Positions 27,859-36,845 are shown, numbered from the stretch's first letter. The stretch is 64,000 nucleotides of DNA from JAGDZR01 sp049115695 (GCA_049115695.1 JAGDZR010000004.1:62001-126000), one strand, 5' to 3'. Numbers and translations: made by a program. The notes: generated by a model from the letters alone, not told the origin.

Positions 27859-29835
27859 ATGAAAAACCGGACGATATTGACCCTTTGCCTTGCATTAATA
27901 CTACAAGCTGCATATGCACAATTAACACTTCCGAACATCTTCAGTGATCATATGGTGATTCAGCGAGATCAGGAAATTACGGTATGGGGAAATGCCGATC
28001 CGGCAAGCAACGTTGCTGTCAAACTGGGCAGTCAGTCGGCAAAAACAAAAGCAGATGAACAAGGAAAATGGCAAGTAAACCTGAAGTCAATGAGTGCGGG
28101 AGGCCCGCACCCATTGATCATTCAAAGTAAAAAAGAAACCATAAGCTATAGCGATATTCTCATCGGAGATGTCTGGTTAGCATCTGGTCAGTCCAATATG
28201 GAGTGGCCGCTATGGAATACTCAAAACGCTGAAGAAGCCATCTCCATGGCCAATGATCAGCTGATTCGGCATGTCTACGTCCCAAAAAACACATCGTTCA
28301 AACCTTTGGATGATATTCAGAAAACCAATTGGGAAGTATGTTCACGGGAAACTGCTGGAAATTTTACAGCTGTTGGATATTACTTTGCTCAGCACTTGCG
28401 TAACGCAGTAGATGTGCCCATTGGCATTTTACATTCTTCCTGGGGAGGAACTCATGTAGAGACCTGGACTCCTTTGTCAAAGCTCAAGGACTATTCAGAT
28501 TTCAAGTCTTCTGTTGAAATTTTGGATAAAGCAGATGATATCGAGCTGCAAATTCAAAAAGGGTTTGAAAAACTGAAGCAACAGATTGGCGAAATACCAG
28601 CAGCTGATGCGGGTAATCAATCAGGTCAGTTTGAATGGAAAGATGCCGACATAGCTTCCTGGACTACTACTACAGTTCCCGGTCTTTGGGAGACAAACGG
28701 ACTACCCAATTTTGATGGAGTAGTTTGGTATGCAAAAAGTTTTGAACTTACTGATGAGGACATTCAGGAGAAGGTACAGCTCTCGCTGGGACCTATTGAC
28801 GACTCAGACAAAACATTCATAAATGGGCATCTGATTGGAGAGACAACTAACATGTACGACAAAGATCGCGTTTACCAGATACCAGAAGGTGTGCTCAAAA
28901 CAGGCACCAATAAGATTGTGGTTCGCGTAGACGACACAGGAGGTGGTGGTGGATTATGGGGCTCTCCAGAAAAGCTGTATATAAAAACTGCAGTGGATGA
29001 ATACAGTTTAGCAGGAGAATGGCAAAGGAAAATTGGTACTGGCAAGCTTAACAGCAGTATTGGTCCGAATGCTATGCCCACCCTACTCTACAATGCCATG
29101 ATCCATCCTTTATTGAATTACAACATAAAAGGAGCCATTTGGTACCAGGGAGAAAGTAATGCAGGTCGTAGTAAACAATATGCAACAAGTTTTCCTGCTA
29201 TGATTGAGAGCTGGAGAAGTGCCTGGGAACAACCTGATCTACCCTTTTACTATGTGCAGTTAGCCAACTTCATGGCTCCTCCCGACAAGCCACAGGAGCA
29301 TGGCTGGGCAGAACTACGGGAAGCTCAGCTACAAACCCTCAATACGCCTAACACGGGAATGGCGGTAATCATTGATATTGGAGAAGAGAATGATATCCAC
29401 CCAAGAAATAAACTCGATGTAGGCAAACGATTGGCTAAGATCGCCCTTAACAAGGATTATGGAAAAGAAGACCTGGTATTTTCAGGGCCCCTATACAAAT
29501 CACACCAAATAGCAAGTAATCAGGTGATCCTGTCGTTTGATCACATTGGTACAGGACTTGAAATTAAAGACAAGTATGGCTACCTCAAAGGGTTTGCTAT
29601 AGCCGGAGCTGATCAACAGTTTTATTGGGCCAAAGCAAAGATTAAAGACGATAAGGTAGTTGTCTACAGTGACCAGGTTGCTGAACCAGTAGCGGTCAGG
29701 TATGGATGGGCTGCCAATCCAGATGACGTCAACTTATACAACAAAGAAGGACTACCAGCTAGTCCGTTTCGAACCGATAGTTGGAAGGGTCTTACAGATG
29801 AAGCAAAGTACCAACCAGGCTTTTCTTTTGAATAA
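27859..29835 (+). CDS. SASA/CE20-type acetylesterase (sialate O-acetylesterase-like), secreted
   Basis: 658 residues with a signal peptide (ends AAYAQ). The SGNH-hydrolase core is split. The serine block WLASGQSNMEWPLW (Ser112) lies near the N-terminus, a jelly-roll insertion like that of GH2 enzymes covers about 245-385, and the WYQGESNAGRSKQY block and NDIHPRNK (Asp512, His514) lie in the C-terminal half. The family is usually annotated as sialate 9-O-acetylesterase, but nothing else here concerns sialic acid. Related CE20 enzymes deacetylate xyloglucan oligosaccharides in Xanthomonas, which fits this locus much better. A truncated second copy of its C-terminal third lies at 31797-32414. 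The start is 2 bp after the GH51 stop codon. Confidence 0.85.
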   Translation: MKNRTILTLCLALILQAAYAQLTLPNIFSDHMVIQRDQEITVWGNADPASNVAVKLGSQSAKTKADEQGKWQVNLKSMSAGGPHPLIIQSKKETISYSDILIGDVWLASGQSNMEWPLWNTQNAEEAISMANDQLIRHVYVPKNTSFKPLDDIQKTNWEVCSRETAGNFTAVGYYFAQHLRNAVDVPIGILHSSWGGTHVETWTPLSKLKDYSDFKSSVEILDKADDIELQIQKGFEKLKQQIGEIPAADAGNQSGQFEWKDADIASWTTTTVPGLWETNGLPNFDGVVWYAKSFELTDEDIQEKVQLSLGPIDDSDKTFINGHLIGETTNMYDKDRVYQIPEGVLKTGTNKIVVRVDDTGGGGGLWGSPEKLYIKTAVDEYSLAGEWQRKIGTGKLNSSIGPNAMPTLLYNAMIHPLLNYNIKGAIWYQGESNAGRSKQYATSFPAMIESWRSAWEQPDLPFYYVQLANFMAPPDKPQEHGWAELREAQLQTLNTPNTGMAVIIDIGEENDIHPRNKLDVGKRLAKIALNKDYGKEDLVFSGPLYKSHQIASNQVILSFDHIGTGLEIKDKYGYLKGFAIAGADQQFYWAKAKIKDDKVVVYSDQVAEPVAVRYGWAANPDDVNLYNKEGLPASPFRTDSWKGLTDEAKYQPGFSFE

Positions 29836-29849
29836 TTAATTGAGAATCA

Positions 29850-29865
29850 GCAATCGATCGATTGC
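29850..29865. repeat. 16-bp perfect palindrome between the acetylesterase and GH5 genes
   Basis: GCAATCGATCGATTGC is fully self-complementary and lies 14 bp after the acetylesterase stop codon and 15 bp before the GH5 start codon. A GAGGTGAA ribosome-binding-like stretch sits between it and the ATG, unusual for these genes. It could be an operator, a processing hairpin or chance. Confidence 0.4.
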
Positions 29866-29880
29866 ACAACATGAGGTGAA

Positions 29881-31596
29881 ATGAAAATTGAAATCAGAAA
29901 ATTTCGACACGGGATAGTTATGTCCTTTTTACTACTGCTCCTTAACTGCAATGCAGGACTTGATGGCATGTTGGCCATTAGCAGAGACAGTTTCAGTTTT
30001 GAAAGTGACGGAGGAAGTGCAACTTTCATTTTACAAACTGATGCTCCCAGCTGGCGCATTCAAAACCCTGCTGATTGGATTCATCTTGATCAAACGAATG
30101 GCACTGAATCATCAGCTACCATAACGATTAGTATAGATTCTAAGTCAATAGAACCACGCTCGGAAGTGATTACTATCATCACAGAAACAGCAGAACCTGT
30201 CGATATTACAATTAGTCAGGAAGCTGCTGATTTTCTATATGCTTTGAAATCAAACTTTGTGTCACTCCAATTCAAAAAAGGAGGTAATAGCAAAACCATT
30301 GAGGTGATTACAGAAGCTCCTGAATGGAGCATTGGCAGTTCAGCGGATTGGCTGAGTTTTTCACCATCAAATGGTGGGTCAGGTACGACAGATGTCAGCA
30401 TCACGGCTACAGCCAACTTGAGTAGTGAACCAAGAGCAGACTCTATTTTCCTGAGTGCCGATTATGCACAAACATATGGTATTGCCGCTGACCAGATAGG
30501 AGAATACTATCCCAGCTACAATACGGACCCCCTACCGGCTGACGATACGGGTATGAGCAGTACTGCAGTTGAAATCGCGGCGAAAATCAAATTAGGAATT
30601 AACATTGGCAATACACTTGAGGCAATGGGTGGAGAAACAGCCTGGGGTAATCCTCAAATCTCAGCTGATTTGATTAAAACAATGAAACAACTTGGGTTTG
30701 AGTCCATTCGACTACCAGCTTCTTGGGATCAATATGCAGATCAAAAAACAGGCGAAATAGATCAATCCTGGCTGGATCGGGTAAAGACAGTGGTCCAATA
30801 CTGCATCGACAATGATTTGTATGTAATACTCAATGTCCATTGGGACGGTGGCTGGTTGGAAAATAATGTCACCCCTGATGCAGCAGAGCATAACAATGCC
30901 AAGCAAAAAGCCTATTGGGAACAAATTGCGACTCATCTTCGGGATTTTGACGAACGCTTGATCTTTGCTGGTACCAATGAGCCAAACGTAGAAAATGAAA
31001 GTGGGATGGCCGTTTTGATGAGCTATCATCAAACCTTTATTGATGCCGTCAGATCTACTGGAGGCAAAAACAGTCATCGGGTTCTCGTTTTTCAGGGACC
31101 TTCTACCGACATTGATAAAACAGCTGAACTTATGAACATAATTCCTACCGACATAGTAGACAACAAGCTGATGGCAGAGGTGCACTACTACTCCCCCTAT
31201 CAGTTTTGCCTCATGGAAGAAGATGCCTCATGGGGAAAAGTGTTCTATTATTGGGGAGAAAACAATCACTCAACCGAGAATCCTTCGCGGAATGCTGATT
31301 GGGGTGAAGAAGGCTATATGGAAGCACAGTTTGCACGCATGCAAAGTCAGTTTGTGCACAAGGGAATCCCTGTCATTCTAGGTGAGTTTGGTGCCTACAA
31401 ACGTCAAAACATCCCAGAACAAGAGTTTCATGACCGGTCAGTCGAATATTTCAATAAATATGTTGTTCAAACCTCGATTGCCAATGGCTTGTTGCCATAT
31501 TACTGGGATACAGGTGGTATGATCGATAGACATACAGGTACCATCAAAGACCAAGGACTGTTGAACGCCTTAAAATCAGGAGTGCATATTGATTGA
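29881..31596 (+). CDS. BACON-GH5 endo-glucanase (subfamily 4 type, probable endo-xyloglucanase), surface lipoprotein
   Basis: 571 residues. A lipobox (LLNC, Cys23) is followed by two BACON domains (about 32-117 and 118-200, each with the W-I/S-x-x-A-D-W pattern) and a GH5 TIM barrel (about 230-570). The barrel begins with LGINIGNTLEAMGG, typical of GH5 subfamily 4. The acid/base is Glu367 in GTNEPN and the nucleophile Glu502 in VILGEFGAY. The BACON-GH5_4 combination is that of the surface endo-xyloglucanase of Bacteroides ovatus, although that enzyme has one BACON domain. It would cut the backbone at the cell surface to make oligosaccharides for SusCD. Mixed-linkage glucan or glucomannan activity is possible within GH5_4. 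Confidence 0.92.
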   Translation: MKIEIRKFRHGIVMSFLLLLLNCNAGLDGMLAISRDSFSFESDGGSATFILQTDAPSWRIQNPADWIHLDQTNGTESSATITISIDSKSIEPRSEVITIITETAEPVDITISQEAADFLYALKSNFVSLQFKKGGNSKTIEVITEAPEWSIGSSADWLSFSPSNGGSGTTDVSITATANLSSEPRADSIFLSADYAQTYGIAADQIGEYYPSYNTDPLPADDTGMSSTAVEIAAKIKLGINIGNTLEAMGGETAWGNPQISADLIKTMKQLGFESIRLPASWDQYADQKTGEIDQSWLDRVKTVVQYCIDNDLYVILNVHWDGGWLENNVTPDAAEHNNAKQKAYWEQIATHLRDFDERLIFAGTNEPNVENESGMAVLMSYHQTFIDAVRSTGGKNSHRVLVFQGPSTDIDKTAELMNIIPTDIVDNKLMAEVHYYSPYQFCLMEEDASWGKVFYYWGENNHSTENPSRNADWGEEGYMEAQFARMQSQFVHKGIPVILGEFGAYKRQNIPEQEFHDRSVEYFNKYVVQTSIANGLLPYYWDTGGMIDRHTGTIKDQGLLNALKSGVHID

Positions 31597-31796
31597 TAAT
31601 CGAATTAATAAGATAGTATTGGGATAAACATAATGACCTTTTTAATTAATGATCAGACTAGCCATCTTTAGTAGTTTTATCATCCACATAATCAATCAAG
31701 GAAACTGCATTATACGTTGGGCGCTGCTGCGGCTCTGAGTTGGACCAGTTAGCTTGAATTCAGATAAGCACGCAGTTATTTTTACTCGTACCTGAA

Positions 31797-32414
31797 GTAG
31801 CTTGGGGTCAGCCTGATCTACCCTTCTACTTCGTGCAGTTGGCCAATTTTTTGGCACCATCAAATACACCTCAAGAGCATGGTTGGGCTGAATTGAGGGA
31901 AGCTCAACTACAAACACTCGAACTGTCTAACACTGGAATGGCGGTTATTATTGATATAGGCGAGGCTAATGATATCCATCCACGCAATAAGAAGGATGTC
32001 GGCAAACGACTTGCGGCCATCGCATTGAATCGTGATTATGGCAAAACAGAATTGGTATACAGTGGCCCCATTTACCAATCACACAAAGTGATAGACAATC
32101 AGATCGAGTTGTCATTTGATCATGTGGGAAGTGGTTTGTCATGTCCTGATAAATATGGCTATCTCAAAGGATTTGCAATAGCCGGTGCAGACAAACAGTT
32201 TTACTGGGCGAAGGCTAAAATAGAAGGTGATAAAGTTATCATCCAAAGTGATCAAGTGACCAATCCCGTTGCAGTAAGATATGGTTGGGCAGCTAATCCA
32301 GATGATGTCAATCTCTATAATGCAGAGGGGTTTCCTGCCAGTCCCTTTAGAACGGACAACTGGCCCGGTGTTACGGATGAATCGAAGTATGAAACCAATT
32401 TCACAGTGCAGTAA
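31797..32414 (+). pseudogene. 5'-truncated second copy of the acetylesterase gene
   Basis: The frame from 31797 to the stop at 32414 matches the last third of the acetylesterase at 27859-29835 almost residue for residue, starting at the WxQPDLPFY stretch and ending at the same C-terminus. It keeps the EHGWAELREAQLQTL and NDIHPRNK blocks. The N-terminal two thirds, including the catalytic serine block, are missing, and the sequence before 31797 (31597-31796) shows no similarity and has a stop at 31755. Blocks are conserved with many substitutions, so this is an old duplicate rather than a recent one. A GTG at 31833 could start a 193-residue product, but it could not be an active esterase. Confidence 0.85.
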
Positions 32415-32452
32415 AACTCAGAAGTGCTTCGGTTAATAAATTAACATTGCCC

Positions 32453-32474
32453 CAATCGACTGGCAATTCGATTG
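32453..32474 (+). terminator. Possible terminator or hairpin between convergent genes
   Basis: CAATCGA and TCGATTG form a 7-bp stem around an 8-nt loop, followed by ATTTTG. It lies between the acetylesterase remnant (+) and the Crp/Fnr gene (-). The short T-run makes the call weak. Confidence 0.35.
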
Positions 32475-32581
32475 ATTTTGAACTGCATTGAACGATTGAA
32501 TTCTTCCAATAAGTATAAGTTAAGTGTGAGCATATCAAAGCATGATTGAATTGATAAAATGATTCATTTATAACTGATTTA

Positions 32582-33262
32582 TCAATAGTACTCCGAACTT
32601 GCAATCTTAAGTAGTTTCTCAACATCCAGGCATTTAATTGCTCTTCCCTGAATTTCAATGAGCTGCTCTTCTCTAAAATCCTTAAGCAGTCTTCCCAGGC
32701 TTTCTCTGGCTGTGCCTATCAGGTTGGCAAGGTCTTCTCTTGGAAGACGTATTTGTTCGTTATGGTATTTGTTATTTAAAATCAGAAGAAACAATGCCAG
32801 GCGCTCCCGTAACGATTTTTGCGCCAGCACGGTGATGATATTGACCAGCACTCCAAATTCGTGACTCATGTTCTGAATCAACAAACGCTTCAGACGCGGC
32901 ATCTTTTCTGACAACCATTCAAAATTTGATCTGCTAATGAATGCTACGTCACAATCCTCTAAGGCCTCACAAGAATCCTCATAATTTTCGTCACACAACA
33001 GCGCATGATAGCCTAGTAGATCGCCTTCATTGTAGATGTAGAATATTTGATCCTTACCGTCCAATCCAGTTTTGAAAATCTTGGCCCTACCCTTTTTAAT
33101 CAAAAACGCACCGGTGGGAATTCCATTTTCATAAAATATCAATTTTCCTTTTTTGAAATGTAGCGATTCTGATTTTTCAGCAATGAGTTTACCATCTGCC
33201 TCAGAAAGAGATGATAAGATTTTACCACTCTCAAAATCGAATTTCTTAAGATTGATTTTCAT
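32582..33262 (-). CDS. Crp/Fnr-family transcriptional regulator
   Basis: 226 residues from the ATG at 33262; a GTG 42 bp further upstream is also in frame, but an AGAAAG stretch precedes the ATG. Residues about 25-140 form a cyclic-nucleotide-binding-type beta-roll (KGKLIFYENG, FLIKKGRAKIFK, GDLLGYHALLCDENY). A long dimer helix follows, then a C-terminal winged helix with IRLPREDLANLIGTARESLGRLL, the Crp-type recognition helix. No cysteine cluster for an iron-sulfur centre was seen, so it is not a classical Fnr. The gene diverges from a small membrane protein gene and the SulP transporter gene and may control them. The ligand and targets are unknown. Confidence 0.88.
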   Translation of the reverse strand: MKINLKKFDFESGKILSSLSEADGKLIAEKSESLHFKKGKLIFYENGIPTGAFLIKKGRAKIFKTGLDGKDQIFYIYNEGDLLGYHALLCDENYEDSCEALEDCDVAFISRSNFEWLSEKMPRLKRLLIQNMSHEFGVLVNIITVLAQKSLRERLALFLLILNNKYHNEQIRLPREDLANLIGTARESLGRLLKDFREEQLIEIQGRAIKCLDVEKLLKIASSEYY

Positions 33263-33361
33263 TGTTGTCGATGACTTTCTATCGTTAAATGTAACTTCTA
33301 TCACATTACTATCACGCTAATGTTCTATTAAATTGTTCGCATTTACAATTTATTTGCGTTT

Positions 33362-33697
33362 ATGATCCGGCAAAAGGACATATTCCGTTTTATCGCATTA
33401 CTGCTCTTTGCGGTCATGACTTACAATGACACATCCTTCCTTTTATTGGATAAGGAAGAGAACATTGAGGGTCGTGAAATCGAAATAGATGAGGTCAGTG
33501 AAGCAGAGGATTCGAAAAAAAGCGGGTTCAAATACGTCTCGATTGGTTCATCCGGATTTCTCCCATCGCAGTATCAAAATCGACTAAATGGATTGCTTGA
33601 ATCTACAGATATTCAGCAACCCAATATTTACAAGCTTTTAGCTGTAAACATTCCACTCTTTATCATGTATTGTGCATTGCGCATACACATTGGCTAA
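33362..33697 (+). CDS. Small membrane protein of unknown function
   Basis: 111 residues, family not recognised. A hydrophobic N-terminal helix (about 9-28, FRFIALLLFAVMTY) precedes a very acidic stretch (EENIEGREIEIDEVSEAED) and a polar region. A second hydrophobic helix (about 90-105) lies near the C-terminus. Two membrane spans with the acidic loop on one side are likely. It lies between the divergent Crp/Fnr gene and the SulP transporter gene, 91 bp before the latter's start codon, so it may be transcribed with the transporter. Confidence 0.6.
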   Translation: MIRQKDIFRFIALLLFAVMTYNDTSFLLLDKEENIEGREIEIDEVSEAEDSKKSGFKYVSIGSSGFLPSQYQNRLNGLLESTDIQQPNIYKLLAVNIPLFIMYCALRIHIG

Positions 33698-33788
33698 TAG
33701 AACATAGTACATCTCTAATGAGATGCATTTCTCAAACCTGAATGATCATTCAGGCCATCTATTTCCAATTTGTATTCACGTATTTATC

Positions 33789-35501
33789 ATGATTAAAGAA
33801 CGTCTAAATTATTCATTTCAAAATATCAGAAGGGATGCACTGGCAGGCACAGTAGCAGGTGTAATGGCCGTCCCACTGACCGTTGGTATCTGCCTAATGT
33901 CCGAATATCCTGTCATGACTGGATTGTATACGGTCATTTTTGCTGGCATCATCAGTTTCATTACCTACTTATTCAAACCAGGTAACTACACCGGGATGCC
34001 GGGTGTTGCCGCAGGACTTGCTCCTGCATTGGCATTAGGGGTTAACACATTCGGTATGGAAAACATGCCATTTGTAATTATGTTGACAGCTTTGTTCCAG
34101 GCTATTGTTTGGAAATACAGCCTGGAACGCTACATTCTTAGAATCGTTCCACATTATTTGGTTGAGGGGTTGCTGGCTGGAGTCGGGTTAAAAATTGCAT
34201 TGAAGTTCTTACCCTTCCTATACGATATAGAGCATGAAACAGCGGTCTGGCTTAACTATGAGCGCGAAGTTGTTTTAGCCCTTAGCCTGGTTTCATTTAT
34301 CTCTTTTGTTTTATTGTTTAAGTATTACAAACAAAAGATGCCTGCCCTTCCCTATTTTGTCATTATGGTCACAAGCTTCGGGCTGAGCTTCTATATGCCT
34401 CTACCCCGTATCACCATTGATACAGTGCCTTTTCAATTAGCCTTGCCACTCCCCCATTTCAGTCAAATGTCACAACCAGAAATGCTGATCCTTGGGCTGA
34501 AAATGTTTGGATTCGCCATGATGTTAGGTACAATCGATGTGATCGAGCAGGTTATGAGTAATGTGGCCATTGAAAAAATGGATCCTCTGAAAAGGAAAAC
34601 AGATTCCAACAACAGCATGCTGGCCATATGGATCGCCAACATGGGTGCAACCTTTTTTGGAGGGATGACTAACCTGGACGGGCTGGCTAAGAGTACAACC
34701 AATACCGTCGCGGGTGCCGTAACCAAATTGTCAAATGTATTTACAGCACTTGTGATATCGATGGTTGTAATCTTTCCTGTTATACTGGAGCATCTTCCCG
34801 AATATGCGCTTGGCATCATTATGGTTTACTCGGGTTACAAAATGATTGCCAATATTGCACATGTTCGCACTGAAGGTCGATATGCACTTATAATGGCCGG
34901 TATTTGCGGGCTTTTAGTCTTTGAACTAGGCATTTTCGAAGGATTACTTCTTCTTTTATTTGTTCATGCGGTTATCCAGTTTATTTTCATGAAACGCGTT
35001 GGCAAAACCAATGCTGAGGTGTATGCTGCTTTCATTGATACTTTCAGTTTGGAAGGTGATCGAACTGCCATGGAACTTGAGGACCATATTCAGGAACCCG
35101 TTGTTCCCGTTTTGGATAAATGGATGTCTGCTATCAATGCGCACGATCTTGAAACACTATCCAGGTTATATGCGGATGATGCCATGATGATACCGGCGTT
35201 TTCTACCAGAGTACGGCATAACAAGGATCAAATTAAGGACCTATACAGAGACCTGTTCATCAAAGACGAATTGGAAGTGATCCCATTCCATGTCTCTACA
35301 AACAATGTAAACGGCCTAAAAGTCGACAGTGGACAGTACAAAATGAAATGGAAATCTCAGGGATTTGAGCATAGCAACAATCTCCGCTTTTCATTTGTCA
35401 TACAAAACGGCATGATTATCAGTCATCACTCCAGCTTGGAACCGAAAGAAGGTGTAACCATTTCTCATCCTGAGGCTTACAAGTTAGATTTCGTAGAATA
35501 G
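33789..35501 (+). CDS. SulP-family anion transporter with C-terminal NTF2/SnoaL-like domain in place of STAS
   Basis: 570 residues from the ATG at 33789; an earlier in-frame ATG at 33723 would add 22 atypical residues. Residues about 10-425 form the SulP membrane domain, starting with NIRRDALAGTVAGVMAVPLTVG and containing MTGLYTVIFAGIISFI and the GMPGVAAGLAPALALG stretch. Such proteins move sulfate, bicarbonate or other anions. They normally end in a cytoplasmic STAS domain. Here residues about 438-565 instead look like an NTF2/SnoaL-like cone domain (LDKWMSAINAHDLETLSRLY, DDAMMIPAF, then paired beta-strands), a fold that often binds small molecules. The join is in frame and both parts look complete. 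The substrate is unknown. Confidence 0.82.
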   Translation: MIKERLNYSFQNIRRDALAGTVAGVMAVPLTVGICLMSEYPVMTGLYTVIFAGIISFITYLFKPGNYTGMPGVAAGLAPALALGVNTFGMENMPFVIMLTALFQAIVWKYSLERYILRIVPHYLVEGLLAGVGLKIALKFLPFLYDIEHETAVWLNYEREVVLALSLVSFISFVLLFKYYKQKMPALPYFVIMVTSFGLSFYMPLPRITIDTVPFQLALPLPHFSQMSQPEMLILGLKMFGFAMMLGTIDVIEQVMSNVAIEKMDPLKRKTDSNNSMLAIWIANMGATFFGGMTNLDGLAKSTTNTVAGAVTKLSNVFTALVISMVVIFPVILEHLPEYALGIIMVYSGYKMIANIAHVRTEGRYALIMAGICGLLVFELGIFEGLLLLLFVHAVIQFIFMKRVGKTNAEVYAAFIDTFSLEGDRTAMELEDHIQEPVVPVLDKWMSAINAHDLETLSRLYADDAMMIPAFSTRVRHNKDQIKDLYRDLFIKDELEVIPFHVSTNNVNGLKVDSGQYKMKWKSQGFEHSNNLRFSFVIQNGMIISHHSSLEPKEGVTISHPEAYKLDFVE

Positions 35502-35517
35502 ATTGGTTTCGGTATTT

Positions 35518-35536
35518 CTCCGGATGCTATCCGGAG
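35518..35536 (+). terminator. Strong hairpin after the SulP gene
   Basis: CTCCGGAT-gct-ATCCGGAG is a perfect 8-bp stem with a 3-nt loop 16 bp after the stop codon. No T-run follows, so it may stabilise the 3' end or end transcription with help from a factor. Confidence 0.45.
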
Positions 35537-35615
35537 GACACTGCTTTACCCTTATTATCTATTTCGATATTATTGAATTATATTTATGCAACCGATTGCG
35601 TACAAACTCAATAAT

Positions 35616-36845
35616 ATGATGGACAAAGAATCATTGCTCACTTGCCTATTTCTCTTTACGCTACTCACCAATGCACAGGACATTCCATTGGTCTATGAGG
35701 TAGAACATACGGGAGTTGATTGTTCGGCACCAATTTTACCTGCTTTTGAGGAACTGTCGGTTACGGATCCACTCACGGATCCTTTTCTATGGTCAGACGG
35801 TTCTGGTAGAGTGGCCGACTTTAATGATTGGTCCTGCCGAAGAGCTGAAATTAAGTCAGAAATTGAGCAGTATGAAATTGGTAGTTTGCCAACGGATATT
35901 GATGAAATCACAGCAGATTTCGTTGATAGCGTATTGACAGTAAACATTACGAGAAACGAACAAACTTTGACACTTACCTCCAGGGTAGCACTGCCAGCCG
36001 GAGATGGTCCTTTTCCTGCACTTATTGGAATAGGTCGTGGTTCAGGAAGCCTGCCATCAGAGATATTTACCAGCCGCAACATTGCTCAAATCACCTTCGA
36101 TTTCCGGAATGTGATGGCTCATACACAAACCAGAGGTAATGAACCAATTAATAATTTATTTCCAGACCACACTTACATTGGTGCTTACAAGGCTTGGTCA
36201 TGGGGTGTGAGCAGGTTGATCGATGGATTAGAATTGGTTGCTGATAAGTTACCCATAGATTTGGCACATCTCGGTATTTCAGGTTGTTCCTTTGCTGGTA
36301 AGATGGCGTTGTTCGCAGGTGCTTTTGATGAGCGAATTGCCCTTACTATTGCACAGGAACCAGGGGGAGGTGGCGCTGCTGCATGGCGTGTTTCAGAAAC
36401 GCTTGGAAAAGTCGAGACGCTTGGCGCAACGAATTATAAATGGTTCATTGAAGACATGAGCGTCTTTGTCAATGACGTGAACAAATTACCTCATGATCAT
36501 CATGAATTGATGGCAATGGTAGCCCCTCGGGCACTACTGGTACTCGGCAATCCTGATTACGAATGGCTGGCAGAAGAATCTGGCTATGTATCCAGTCGTG
36601 CCGCACATGAAGTTTGGAAAGCATTTGGAATAGCTGATCGATTTGGGTTTTCTATCGTTGACGGTCATGGACATTGTCAGTTGCCCGAAAGTCAGTATCC
36701 CGATGTGGAGGCATTCGTAGAAGCGTTTATGCTCGCAGACACTTTGGCTAACACTGACGTATCTGTGAGCCCCTATGAAAGTGTAGATCATAAACGTTGG
36801 ATTGATTGGTGGGGAAGCAACAATCCGTCATTCCCGGAAAATTGA
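35616..36845 (+). CDS. CE15-type glucuronoyl esterase-like hydrolase, secreted
   Basis: About 409 residues from the ATG at 35616, which gives a compact signal peptide ending in TNAQ; an ATG 30 bp upstream is also in frame. The alpha/beta-hydrolase fold carries the nucleophile Ser225 in GCSFAGKMALFAGA, an acidic residue in AQEPGGGGAAAWR and the catalytic-type His353 in VDGHGHCQLPE. Layout and length match carbohydrate esterase family 15, whose members cut the ester between glucuronoxylan and lignin. One odd point is that the usual GCSRxGK motif has Phe in place of Arg, the residue next to the nucleophile thought to help in catalysis. Activity on another ester is therefore possible. No xylan enzymes are nearby. 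Confidence 0.78.
   Translation: MMDKESLLTCLFLFTLLTNAQDIPLVYEVEHTGVDCSAPILPAFEELSVTDPLTDPFLWSDGSGRVADFNDWSCRRAEIKSEIEQYEIGSLPTDIDEITADFVDSVLTVNITRNEQTLTLTSRVALPAGDGPFPALIGIGRGSGSLPSEIFTSRNIAQITFDFRNVMAHTQTRGNEPINNLFPDHTYIGAYKAWSWGVSRLIDGLELVADKLPIDLAHLGISGCSFAGKMALFAGAFDERIALTIAQEPGGGGAAAWRVSETLGKVETLGATNYKWFIEDMSVFVNDVNKLPHDHHELMAMVAPRALLVLGNPDYEWLAEESGYVSSRAAHEVWKAFGIADRFGFSIVDGHGHCQLPESQYPDVEAFVEAFMLADTLANTDVSVSPYESVDHKRWIDWWGSNNPSFPEN

Noticed and set aside
27859..29835. Role in sialic acid metabolism, suggested by the usual family name
   Set aside because: No sialidase, lyase or sialic acid transporter is present; the enzyme is embedded between hemicellulose enzymes.
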